NCBI GenBank assembly: GCA_964017065.1
Contig: OZ024789.1
Span: forward strand, 9,425,422-9,489,421
Reading direction: 5' to 3'
DNA: 64,000 nucleotides
Source: Haliclona indistincta
Lineage: Eukaryota > Porifera > Demospongiae > Haplosclerida > Chalinidae
Part shown: one piece after another, positions 22,901 through 34,149 of the stretch
Position numbering within the stretch: the first letter of the stretch is position 1
How the letters are laid out: each line of letters opens with the position of its first letter
The notes under the pieces: model-generated
Told to the model about the DNA's origin: nothing
Databases searched by the model: none
What the model saw: only the letters and a program-made list of their open reading frames with translations
Made by a program: the position numbers and the translations under genes

Positions 22901-24312
22901 ATGGAAGCTTTTGAAAGCGCCATCTCCCACGCACTTCAGCGCGTCTGTCCGGGAATTACTCCCAAACCAGAACAACTTGATGCCATACGTGCAGTTTACA
23001 ACGGGAAAGACGTATTCGTATGGCTGCCAACTGGATTTGGGAAGTCATTCTGCTACGAGATGCTCCCGTTTGTGATGGATCACAAGCTTGGTCGAGTGAG
23101 TACTACATGCAGCAGCGTCGTTTTAGTGATCTCGCCCCTTATCGCTCTCATGGTTGACCAAGTTATCAGTTTGAGAAGGCGAGGTATTCGAGCAGCAGTA
23201 CTGAGTACTGGAAGTGGCGTTGAGAAATCACTTATAGCCAGTGAAGAAGACCTTGCAGAGTGTAGCTTATTGTATAGTGCTCCAGAATCTCTAGTAATAT
23301 CTAGATGGAGAGATGTCTTGGAAACTCCTGTGATTTCTAAGAGAATAGTGGCTGTAATTGTTGATAAAGCACACTGCGTGTCAATGTGGTACGTATATTT
23401 ATCATGATTATTTTTTATGGTAATGCATGGACTATCAATTCATAGAATCTACTACACTGTATAATTTTATTTAGGAGTAAAGACTTTAGACCAGCATACG
23501 GCCGCCTTCATGAAATCAGGGCACTTATGCCACCATGTACTCCATTGCTTGCTTGTACGGCTACAGCAACCAAGAGCGTCAGGGAGCAACTAATCGTGAG
23601 TCTCAATATGGAAGGGTGTGAGCTAGTGTTCACTTCAGTAGACAGGCCCAATATATACCATGAAGTAAAAGGCCGCACTGACATAAAGTCTGACATGGAG
23701 CCATTTGTGAATAGTTTGAAGAAAAACAAGATCAGTTCTCCACGTGTGATTGTCTATTGCCAATCTCTGAATTTTTGTTCTGACTTATATGCACATTTCT
23801 TATTTGAACTGGGTGACAGAGCCTACTATCCCATGGGTAGTGAAAAGATCCCTGAAAATCGTGTTATTGCCATGTTTCACTCTCGGACCAATGAGGAAAA
23901 CAAGAAGATTGTGCTAGCTAGCTTGACCAAGCCCAAAGGAACTGTACGGATAGTATTTGCTACTGTAGCATTGGGCATGGGCATTCACTTAGCAGATGCA
24001 GATACCATATTGCATTACGGTGCCCCAACAAGCATTGATGACTACTGTCAAAGTAGTGGAAGAGGAGGTCGCAGTGGTGGACAAGCCAAGTCAATAATTT
24101 TTTGGAAACCTCGTGACTGCCCACGAAAAAAAGATCCCACTACACCTCATGATCATGAGATGGCTGCTGTAAGAAGCTACCTAGAACTTAAAACAACCTG
24201 TCGCCGCAAATGGTTACTGGGCTACTTTGGACAATCATCTATGTTTACTGGGGGTGCAAGTTTGTGTTGTGATATTTGTAGTGATGCATGTCAAACTCTG
24301 GATACTCAGTGA
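22901..24312 (+). CDS. RecQ-like superfamily II helicase, transposon-encoded
   Basis: Two exons (22901-23388, 23475-24312) give 441 aa. Visible motifs are Walker A in FVWLPTGFGKS, motif Ia VISPLIALMVDQ, motif III ACTATAT, motif V/VI FATVALGMGIHLAD and QSSGRGGRSG, and a RecQ-type zinc-binding Cys cluster at the end (CRRKWLLGYF, CCDICSDAC). Motif II reads VDKAHCVS where the family has DEAH, so the acid that activates water for ATP hydrolysis is a lysine. This copy is thus probably inactive, or the base is a late mutation. It is shorter than cellular RecQ proteins and lacks an HRDC domain. It shares the element with the minus-strand gene at 24426 and presumably serves transposition; that role is inferred. 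Confidence 0.8.
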
Positions 24313-24425
24313 TGTAATTTTTGTTATGGACAAAAAGCAATTAATGTATAGTAAACAAAAATTGAATAGTAACAATAATAAAGTATGCTGTATACAGTAA
24401 ACAAAAAACTAATTATAAAATGAAA

Positions 24426-27400
24426 CTAATCCTCATCACTATCGCATTCCTCCTCATCACTTTCTGTTAGCCCAGCACCTTGGTAGTTTGCAAAAAGAGT
24501 TTGCTTCTTTTCAATCCACTCATGTGTTTTCTCTCTGTCCCAAGCATTGAGAGGATCTAAGGAGAAATTAGGACACGAGGAGTGCTTTCTTCCAGCGATT
24601 GGATAGAGCAGCTTTCTGTCTCTTACGACTGAGGCTACTTTAGCAACATCTTGTGCATCATACCGAGTAAAGTGATAGCTTGACCCAGTAGGGACACCTG
24701 ACTGCTTGTCAAAAGATTTGCATATATTTTGTAAAGCGGTAACAGAACGTGCTGCACGCTGCAAGGCTTCTTCCGTAAGGTTGGATCCCATGTTGCCTAC
24801 AATTTCTTTTATCAATTTATTGACATGCTCATTGTGAAGATCGCAGGGAATGTTACAGCCTATTCCACCCCTGGTGTTTATAAACCTGTCCCACACAATG
24901 TGATGAGCCAAATGTGGAGACAGATATGCTGCCACTTGGAATTGAAAGCGGAGTGCCTGCAAAGCATACTTGGTGTGCCCATAACAAATAAAGTGAGGCA
25001 TGAGTAATCTATAGCAACGATAGATCCTGTCACCATCGCCCTCAGCCCATGCATCATAGAACTCTAAGACAATACCTCCAAAATGGCACAAGACGCGTGC
25101 GTAGTTGTAGACTCCATCTCCAGATTCATAATCTTGCTTTTTCGTCCAGTCTACTCCAATCAATGAGACTCTGTCAACTACCTTAGTAGAAATTGATGTG
25201 ACAAACGATGACTGTTGCTCCAAGGTGCCTTTGATGATACCTGAAGGTAACTGAAGTGGAGAATCGGGACTGCTGATTCCTAGAATGTCGCAAGCAGCTG
25301 CAACAAGATGACCTTTAACAACGGTAAGGAAAAAGTCAAGAGTAGCATTGACTTCTTTCTTTGGCTTTGACGGAACTGTAGTGCGATTGAGTCGGCTCTT
25401 AAAATAACCAAGGGTGCCGTGATCACGTGAAGAGTGCTTCTTGTCATTGTAGAGACATTTCCAGGCAGCCTATATAATCATTATAATAATTATAATAAAA
25501 CATTATAGTAAAAATGTCAAAGTATATATTTACCGTAAGAGTGATTACAAGTGTGTGCCAGTCTTCAAGTTGAGGCTCTAGTAGCTGCAGTGATACGTCG
25601 TTGGTCTTGCCATCCATCATATGGCGCTGGGAAGATGCCTGTCGTTCGCAAGTGAGCTGATCTCCTCCTGACAATACTTTCTCTTCTAGAGAATAGTCAT
25701 TGCCAAGGTATCCTTGCAGAGACTGCATGATGTCGATCATTTCTGGGCCACATGCCTCATTCTTCATTAAAACATCCAGAACAACTACTTCAGACATTTT
25801 GCCCATCTCCTTCGAGTATTTGTGCACTATGTGTTTAGGCACTGCCTTTGAGAGAGGAGCGAGGCATCTGATGTAGAAGGTAAGAAAGCGATATACAATT
25901 GTTACAAGATTGCTCTTCACTGCCTCAATATCATTTGAACTAGGTAAAAACGATTTTGATGTAAATGACAACAAATCTGCAACCTCTCCGGAGTGAGACA
26001 GATCAGATGAGGGTAGACGGCTACGAGCTGCCAGTACACTATACATGTGAAGCATCTCTCCTTGGTTGTCAGAACGAACATCACGTACACGCCGTTTCTT
26101 GTCAACATTGTCGCCAATAAACTTGAACGTGGTGCCTTCTTTAATCCATTTTTGTATTGGATTCTTATGGAGCTTGCTCACTTGGCCTATTAATGGTAGC
26201 GTAGCACTATAACTAATACAGATATTAAGATGATTTAGGCGTGAGTATACCTAGACAAAATAGAAAAAAATAATATGTAGCAATAATAGCATAATAGCTA
26301 TATAGCAGCTATAAACATAGAACATACCTTTTTCTCTACATGAGTGGAAAACAGCAAGAGGGATACAAGTGATTGTATACCACACATCTCCCTGTTCCTC
26401 TCTTTTAAAATCACAGCCATGGCCATGCAGATGCCAGGATAGTGTGCAGCTCCTGCCTTGTTCTTATTGCGATGATCGTTTGTAGAGACAATAGACGTTA
26501 GAATTCGCAAGAGAAGTGGAGCATGTGTGCGTAGATCAGACATCAGTCGCTCCCATTGAAAATCATCGATCATCTCTTGTAACCCCATCTTACGGAAACG
26601 TGAAGGTGCACTGCGTTTGCATAGCGACGCACATTCACTCTCTAAGTCGTGAAGAACAAGCTCCAAGATTTCTTTCCGAATACCATTCTGACTCATCACT
26701 GCCTTTGCAAAAGAAGTGATGTTTCCTCCAGCCAAAGCTCGTCCGATTTTGGCTTCCTCATCTGGCAAATTACGGGTCCAGTCAGGTCGAGTTGGTGTAG
26801 AAATAGTAATCTGTATGGAATAATTATATTTTAGCAAAAATAAAAACAATGTACAGTTAAATTAGAATAGTGATACAACAATTGATTAGTACAAATAATA
26901 TTAATAGTACAAAAATATTCTGTAGCAATATTATTACTCACTGTCACTGCTTTAGTTGGAACTGCAGAACATTCTTGTTGATCAGGTGTCTCCGAGGAGC
27001 CTGTGGATACTTGAGTCTCATCACTGCCTACCGCAGTAGCTAATTAGAATAAGGATATACTGTATGTAACATGAGGCATTCCATTGACAATTGTACCTTC
27101 TGGTAAGATTTCCTCACAATGAAGAGCTATATTATCTTCAGTTAATATTTCTTCACAAGGAGAACTTTCTGGGACTGAGTCAGATCTAACGACTATAGTA
27201 AAAAATAATAGTAGTAATAGCTTGGTATGTATGAATGCATGGTGTCAATGTGTGTATTATACTTGGTATGCATCAAGGAAGAGAACTTACGACATAAGTC
27301 AAAAGACTCTTGTCCAAAGTCTAGTCTTTTGCGCATTCCTACACCTCTCTTTGCAGGTGGTCTTTCTCTTAAGGTGTCTGGTGTAAGATCAACTGCTGCT

Positions 27401-27714
27401 CCACTGCCGGTTTCCTTTGGTCTCTTGTGAGATTCTGATTGGCTCCTCTGGTCTAGCAGAGTCTTGTAACTCTGCGAAGCTTGTAATTGGAAGCTTTCAA
27501 GGTCTATTGCACACTTTTCTAGCTTTTCTACCCGCCTACAACACTTTGCACAGATGTGCTGAGGCAGGGAATCGTCTGAAGCCACTTGCACGCCAAGAAG
27601 ATTGACAATTCTTTGGATCCAGTCTTGCTTCTTCCCAGTCTTGCTCATTAATGAAACACGGTGGTTTGATGGTACATTTGAAAGACACAAACGGCACTGC
27701 CATTGCGAGGCCAT
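24426..27714 (-). CDS. ZAD-like zinc finger plus DUF6589-like protein, candidate transposase
   Basis: Exons on the minus strand: 27714-27291, 27192-27097, 27039-26942, 26810-26328, 26250-25534 and 25469-24426. They join in frame to 953 aa. The N-terminus (CRLCLSN ... ICAKCCRR) has two CxxC pairs spaced as in a ZAD/THAP-like DNA-binding finger. Residues ~368-950 resemble, from memory, the DUF6589 family of animal and fungal proteins (FIGDNVDKKRRVRD, GEMLHMYSVLAARSR, SGGDQLTCER, DLHNEHVNKLIKEIVG). D in FIGDN (~414), D in GGDQ (~575) and E in HNEH (~812) are candidates for an RNase-H-type catalytic triad; this is inference. The C-terminus is acidic (DEEECDSDED). Its place inside perfect inverted repeats and target duplications makes it the best candidate transposase of this family. 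Confidence 0.7.
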
Positions 27715-28605
27715 GATGAAGACGGCAGGCGAATTCACGCATTATACGTCATAATCAATAAACAACGAACAGGAAGTACGTAATAATTGATTTTGGGAGC
27801 TCGCTCACGCTCTCCGCACGTTAATATTTAGCGCATGCGCGTGCAGTATGAACCAGGCTCTAATACGAGCCTGGTCACGAGGCTACCTACCACGTGTACT
27901 GCAACAGGCAAATAGCTGGTCGAGCGTCAGTTATAGCCATTGTTGTGGATCTGGCTGGTCGTAGTTTGCTTCAATAAGTATGCCGAACAGGTCTATGTAG
28001 CCCGGGCTGTCGTGTCATACTCAAGATTACTGTTTTGCACCTATGCTACGAGGTGCGCAACAGCGCCGCTGTAACCAGGAAGCCGGCTTTGTAATGTAAA
28101 TTAGTGGAGAATAAAATCACACAGTAACCGCCACAAAACCATTGTAACTCAGCCATTTTAGCACCGATTCTAACGAAATTTAGATTTGTGTGCTGCTAAA
28201 GGTTAGCAGAAGCCACCTAAAACAACTAGTAATTGTTTAAACTTTTTAGTGCACATCGCTAATCTCAGTCTTGGAGTACTGCAAGCACAAACATGGCCAA
28301 GTACGCGGGTTTTGTATAATTTTGACAAAAATTAACGACGTGGACAAGTTCAGAGTTATTCAGCCCGAACACGGTGTGCCCGCGCTAATGTGCAAAAATG
28401 TCCCTGTTTCCAATCCTGTACATGGGGTATTTACCTATGCTTAAATCAACAACAGAATGCTGAGTTATTATTGTCTTTCGTCTACATTTGAAACTGGTAC
28501 CCTTCTCCAGTATACAATTCTTCTGTGCCGCACTGGTACAACACTATTACAGTAAGTGCTTAAACTATGCACCCACTTTGCTGAGTGGAAATTATTTTTT
28601 CACAT

Positions 28606-29180
28606 TTTTGAATTTAGCGCCAGTTATCACGTGATTCACGATAGCAGCTCCAGCAGCAGCTCCACAACAGCAGTATCTTATCGTTCACTAGTCTATTCCG
28701 TGGTCTCTCACCTCTACTTTTATACTGTGCAGCAGATTTACATTGTTCAAGGTACCTCCTCCTGTTAGCAGGAGATGTCGAACGGAATCCTGGCCCGATA
28801 GAAAGAGGTAGCTGTGTGATTTTCAATATAGATCCTTCATACATGTGTGTTCTTTACTCATCAGATGCTAGGCCAGATCTGCGTGACTTGCAGTGCATGT
28901 CATACACGAATGATAAGGGAGTGCGTGTTGACTTCAGGCTCATGGATCGTATTAAACCAAGACTGATAGACTCAGCTATAGCACTAAACTTTCCCCAATA
29001 TGTCATAGACACTCTTAAAGAGCAACCCAATGCAGTATACTACCTTCTCTCAGAGTGGCTGGCAGGGCGCAATCCAAATCATGACCAGTCTAGACCACTG
29101 ACCTGGGAAACACTGCTTTACGACATGCTAATCTAATGGAAGAGGTCAAGATATTGGAAGAACATTTCCTAATTTTACCA
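28606..29180 (+). pseudogene. Broken 2A/death-domain gene copy B
   Basis: Carries the conserved CACGTG block (28628-28633) and most of the leader, including DVERNPGP, but a deletion after the CACGTG removes the start codon. The second exon begins at about 28865 and encodes the death-type region (FRLMDRIKPRLIDSAIALNF) up to TWETL. There a short deletion relative to gene A shifts the frame, and stops follow (about 29134 on). At about 29180 the sequence passes directly into an Ig-domain exon of the downstream receptor gene. Confidence 0.75.
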
Positions 29181-29186
29181 ATTGGA

Positions 29187-32100
29187 TGAATCGACCTCTA
29201 CTTACATGGTCGCTGCTACTACTAAGGCTAATACTGGTGCTTATCAATGCTTTGCCTACAACTCGGCCGGAAATGCTATAAACAGTAAGTGTGATAACAC
29301 CATCTAGTTTCAATATGTGTTTGTGTTTGTATCTATAGCTTGCATTCAGTGTTTAGTACACATGTAATACACCGAATCTCTAGTAATAATAATAATTTTG
29401 GTATACAAATAATGCGTACTTCTCCACTGTGGAGCCTGTTTTTGAATCATGAAGCGTGAACATTAACTGTTCCATATGCTAATTTAATCATCATTGTGTG
29501 AACAAGCCTCACAAGAGTACAGTGTGTGTCGAAGGACTATTCTTAGCAATTGTTTCTCTTTCCTCTAGTTGTACCACCCATGATCATCACTCCACTTGTT
29601 GAAGATGTAGCATTCTTTGGTGGCTCCATCACTATGACGTGTGCTGCCAGTGGATTCCCTCCTCCCACCTTCACCTGGACCAAGGGAGGTATCCCTATCA
29701 CTGTTGCTGATGATGGATCGGATGGAATGTTGACGCTGACTACTGTCGATTCATTTTTCCCTGGCACGTACACATGTACAGCTACATCAATGATTCCTGG
29801 TGATCCGGAGGTTATACCACCTGCTACTAGTTCAGCTGAGTTTTTTGCAGCCGGTAAGCTAAGTCAAAAATTAACAATTTTTTCTATGTATGCACTTTTG
29901 TTAGTCTGCACATAATTTATTGTCATAAACTTTCGATACATCAGTGTGTTATACAAGAAAGCTGTACATTGTGTATAGCTGTCGTTTTGCTTTTGTTGGA
30001 AAACTGTGTATTTTGTTAATAATAATTTTATTATTTACAAAATTTTTGACCATACGAAGTTTTGATGCCCACAATTTCACAGCAGTTTTCAATGAAAGAG
30101 AGACTTTCACTGCATTGTACAACTATCACATACAGTATCAATGTCTGATATTTGACGGTTGTATATTTCACAACATACCTGTATATACCAGTTCTACCTG
30201 GGAGTACAAATGTGTGTAGTGCAAAGTAAACATCTTTTAATCTCTTTCCTTTAGAACCCACTGCCTTCACCACTACCCTGCCTGCTGCACTCACTGTCAG
30301 TACTGGGAAGGGGTTTGTTCTTCAATGTGCCGTCACACACTCACCACGCACCACCGTGGAACTAACATGGAGTAGAGACGATGTAGCTTTAACCAACGGC
30401 GGCAACATCAACCTTGTTTCTTCATCGGATGCGACCTCTCTCTCGCTGGAACTAAATGTAGTGCAAACTGTACTTAATGATACTGGGATGTACATATGTT
30501 CAGCCGAGACCACCTACACGGCTGGTGGGAAAGCAATAGCAACCACGCCCATCGCTCCCATCTCCACTCCTGTCACCATCACAGGTATCAAAAATAAGCA
30601 CTATTAATATAAATTTGTAATAAAAAGTTTGATTTATTTGTCAAAAATGTTTTGTTGTTTTCAAAATTTTGTTGCACATTCAATTTTTTCTGTTTTTTCC
30701 CAGATGATCCAATTGTACCAAAGATTACAGTCACAGTCGAGGGCCCTCATATGATCACCATTTCCTGGCTCTATACTGGAGTTATATCGGACATTACTGG
30801 TTACGAGGTGGAATACCGTGCACGCGGAGCAAATTACACTACGATGCAGCGAAGTCTTGACAGTATCACAAAAGTAACAGTCGATGGATTGAGGACGTTC
30901 ACTCAGTACAGTGTTCGTGTTGCTGTTGTACATGTCAGTGATGGATCACGTAGCTACAGTGACGTGGCTGTAGTGAACACACCACAAACAGGTATGTCTA
31001 CAGCACAGGGTATGAGTACTACACTCACACACACTAGTCTGCCTCTAATGCAGTAAGTACTGGTGGTACACTGACTTATTAGTAGGACTGAGTGGTCAAA
31101 TACACTATACTGTACTTATAGTTTGGAATGTGCTTTTGTTCTGTAGAACTACAGAGACAATGTGTAATTTTTATTTTTAATTTTTAAGATTTTTAAACCA
31201 ATGGGTAGTAGTGTAATAATTTATAATACAAATAAAGAGAGAGACAATGTGTAATTCACTCTAGTTTGTCTTGATGAAGCATTAGTGTTTAATATTAACA
31301 GGATCCCAAATTTCTTTCCTGTAGTACAGGTATAAAACCTGTCATTAATTAATTTTGTTCTAAGAGGTACTTGCTGAGATTTGCTGTCTTGTAATAATGG
31401 TGGTTCAATTCCTTATTTGGTGTTTGAAGCACACACGTTTTAATAGCACTTCAAGTATTTTTTGAAGAAAATCAGATAGTACTAATGCTTTTTCTCTCTA
31501 TCTTTCTCAGCTCCCACTGGTGCTCCTCTGGGATTATCAGCTACCATACCACGAGATCAGAACACCTCACTGTTTGTGAATTGGGAGGTATGCAGACACA
31601 CACTCACAATAACCTCTACCTGATGCACAAACACACACACTTACTCTTTGTACTTACACATACACATACTTGCACACACATACAGCATGTACTGGTAGCA
31701 GTAGCTTTGTGAGCATTGCAATTTGTTTACTTAAAAAATTAAAATTCACTAACTGTCTCTCCTCTGATTTTCTCAGCATCCACTTGAAGCAGAAAGAAAT
31801 GGTATAATCACAGGCTACACTATTCGGTACTGGCCTAACATCACGAGAGAAGAGGGCGTACCACTATTCAAGTTTCAAGTCAGACTGACGTCAGACTGAC
31901 TAACAACAGGACCTCTACTTTGCTAACAAGACTAATGACAGAGAGAGTGTACTTCCTTGAGATCGCTGCTAACACCAGTGTGGGAATGGGACCTTACTCG
32001 GAAGTTATCAATGGCAGCACTGTAATAACAAGTAAGTTTTAAACTGAATCATTGTCACATGAAAAATTTTGGTACAGTCCTCATACATTTTTAAATTGAT

Positions 32101-33568
32101 CATAATACATTAATTATAGACTTAAAGTGAAAGTTTTGTGCCGAAAATTTCTGTTTATGGTACATGCATATTCATCTACTCACTTTCTCATCTCCCTCTT
32201 CTTCTTTTCCTCCCTCCATCTCTCTTTCTCAGGAGGGCCTGTTATACCTCAGATACAGTTCTATCAGACCATATGGTTCATTGCTCTGTGTGTGATACTC
32301 ATTGTCTCATGTGTGCTATGCTGTGGCTGTGCATTAGTCATCATGAATTGTAGGAGAAATATTAATAGAAAAAGTGGAAAATTTTCCGGTAAGAATGAAG
32401 TCGATAGTTATACGCAATATAGAACACTACTACACTTGTACATGTATTAATGAGAAAAGCAGTGAAAAATTTATGTTGATGCAAATATAGTTTTATTTTA
32501 AGTCTCAGCTCTCAAGTTGCATGCATGAATTTTTCTATTATTTTTGAATTTTTTCTATTAATGATTATTTTGTTTTCTCTTTCCCTCAGTTCGTCACAGT
32601 GGTTATTTTGATCCACCACAGATTGTTGATAATCAGTACAGCATGACAGACGATGTTGTAGCAGCCTACGATAACAGAAAGAAAGACTTCCCCTCATCAG
32701 CGTACGTGATCCCTCATACACTATCGAGTAACAATATTATTGTATGTACATTTATTACTAAAGAATGGAAATTTGGGTACATCTAGTACACTTGCAAATA
32801 GAGGCCATATTCAAAATTAATTCTGTGTGACTAACTAGGAAAATTTTTCACTGTTGTTAAATGTTGTGTGACAGTGTGACTTCAAAATCTAGGCACCACC
32901 ATCACCATCACCACCAATATGGGCAACGTTTAATATTAAAATCTTTTTTCTATCTCCAGGTTTGTTGAAAGTGTAGACAATGTTGAATCAGAGACCTCAA
33001 TGTCTACCGCAGGGACCAAGTTCACGTACCCTCCCAGCAATGCCTCCTTCACTATAAACCAGCAGCGGATGCCTCCTCCTAGCTACATTGAGCCGCCTTC
33101 ATTTGAAGCAACGTTGAGAGCTAGATCAGCCAGCATGTCAGCTCTTGAAAAACACATGATAGGATCAGCAGGTGAGTGTATAATACACAGTACTGCTTAC
33201 TAAAATCTGCTTATGAGAAATGACCACCAATGGTTGTGAAAAATTTGTCAAAAATTTTGCTGTAATAATTTGGACCAAGATTTTAATATTTATGACGTAA
33301 AATTAATTTGTGTTCCGTGATTAAAATATTTTGTGTACTATTTTTACTAAAATTTTTACTCCTCTTTCTTTCTCTCTCTCTCTCTCTCTCTCCCTCCCTC
33401 TCCTCCCTCCCTCCCTCCCTCCCTCCCTCTCCCTCCCTTCCTCCCTCCCTCCCTCCCTCTCTCCCCCCTCTCTCTCTCTCTCTCTCTCTCCCTCCCTCCC
33501 TCCCTCCCTCTCTCTCTCCCTCCCTCCCTCCCTCTCTCCCCCCCTCCCTCTCTCTCTCCCTCCTCCCT

Positions 33569-33613
<45 letters not shown>

Positions 33614-33743
33614 AGTGCTCCCTCAACCTCTCACTTCTAGTCACACGTACATACCTGCTGGTCTAGAAGACAAGAACAGTAGAGACTCTGATGATTCCGG
33701 ACACCATTCCTCTCATAGTCCTGACTTTGCCACATTTGTCTAG
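29187..33743 (+). pseudogene. Ig/FN3 single-pass receptor, copy 1, 5'-truncated and frameshifted
   Basis: Exons: ..-29284, 29569-29853, 30255-30584, 30704-30991, 31511-31587, 31777-32031, 32233-32388, 32590-32701, 32960-33171, 33616-33743. The first encodes the end of an Ig domain (TGAYQCFAYNSAG). The next two are Ig domains (MTCAASGFP...GTYTCTA; LQCAVTH...TGMYICSAE). 30704-32031 encodes two fibronectin type III domains. 32233-32388 encodes a transmembrane helix (WFIALCVILIVSCVLCCGC). The rest is a Pro/Ser-rich cytoplasmic tail ending HSPDFATFV. The layout resembles adhesion or guidance receptors. A tandem duplication of gtcagactgac (31879-31889, 31890-31900) puts a TGA at 31897 in the second FN3 domain, and the N-terminal exons are replaced by death-gene fragment B. 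Copy 2 lacks the duplication. Confidence 0.75.
33361..33613. repeat. 250-bp pure pyrimidine tract before the last receptor exon
   Basis: Alternating ctct and ccct runs directly precede the 3' splice site at 33615. Copy 2 has a shorter equivalent (60785-60888). ORFs reading SLPPSLPPS are low-complexity artefacts. Confidence 0.9.
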
Positions 33744-34097
33744 CTCCATCTTATACCAATCCGTACTACAGTAGAACGTACAGCGTAGCTATGGTGCTCC
33801 CTTCTTCTTTGCTTCTCTTCAATAATACACATCACTTGTACAATAATGATTATTTATGAATTATAAAAATGTAACTAATTTTGAATGTCCTCGGAGCCAA
33901 AAACTGTAACGGGACGTCTAAATAACAAAAATTTAGCATTTTGACATAGCTAATAGTCATCAGTCCATTCTGATCTACAAGTCAAGTCAACTGTAACTAC
34001 TGTAAGGTGGTAATTCCAATGGTAATTGTCTCCTTGACTTAGAGGGGCATTTCATAAAGACACGGCTGTATCATAACTATTATTTTTGTAGCTGACA

Positions 34098-34149
34098 TTT
34101 GAATTTAGCGCCTGTTCTCACGTGATTGCGCTGCTAGGCGGACGTCAAA
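34098..34149 (+). promoter_or_regulatory. Conserved upstream block of death-domain gene C
   Basis: TTTGAATTTAGCGCC (34098-34112) and CACGTG (34119-34124) 25-50 bp before the ATG, as in the other copies. The flank from about 33870 also matches 3756-4080 upstream of gene A. Confidence 0.45.

Larger units (their letters stand above)
22758..27885. mobile_element. 5.1-kb TAGCCTCG-tip transposon encoding RecQ-like and DUF6589-like proteins
   Basis: Inverted ends tagcctcgtgaccaggctc extend ~50 bp to gcatgcg and are flanked by a perfect 10-bp duplication, cctaccacgt (22748-22757 and 27886-27895). Next to each tip is a short hairpin, accaggctc/gagcctggt. Two genes converge inside it and end 113 bp apart: a helicase (plus strand) and a ZAD/DUF6589-like protein (minus strand). 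This is the only member of the family here with a full gene set. Confidence 0.85.
20448..28439. mobile_element. Outer TIR element (composite, ~8 kb with nested insertions)
   Basis: The left end catagataaatacccta and the right end, which complements cataggtaaataccccatg, are inverted repeats extending to ggattggaaacag. The 7-bp cttaaat flanks both sides (20441-20447, 28440-28446). The element's own sequence (about 20448-21772 and 27896-28439) has no protein I recognise. A foldback (21773-22751) and a RecQ-encoding transposon (22758-27885) are nested in it. It is a non-autonomous element of unknown class. Confidence 0.65.

Noticed and set aside
33308..33666. SLPPSLPPS/SLSLSL ORFs of about 110 aa
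   Set aside because: Translation of a pure pyrimidine intron tract; both frames are equally open.
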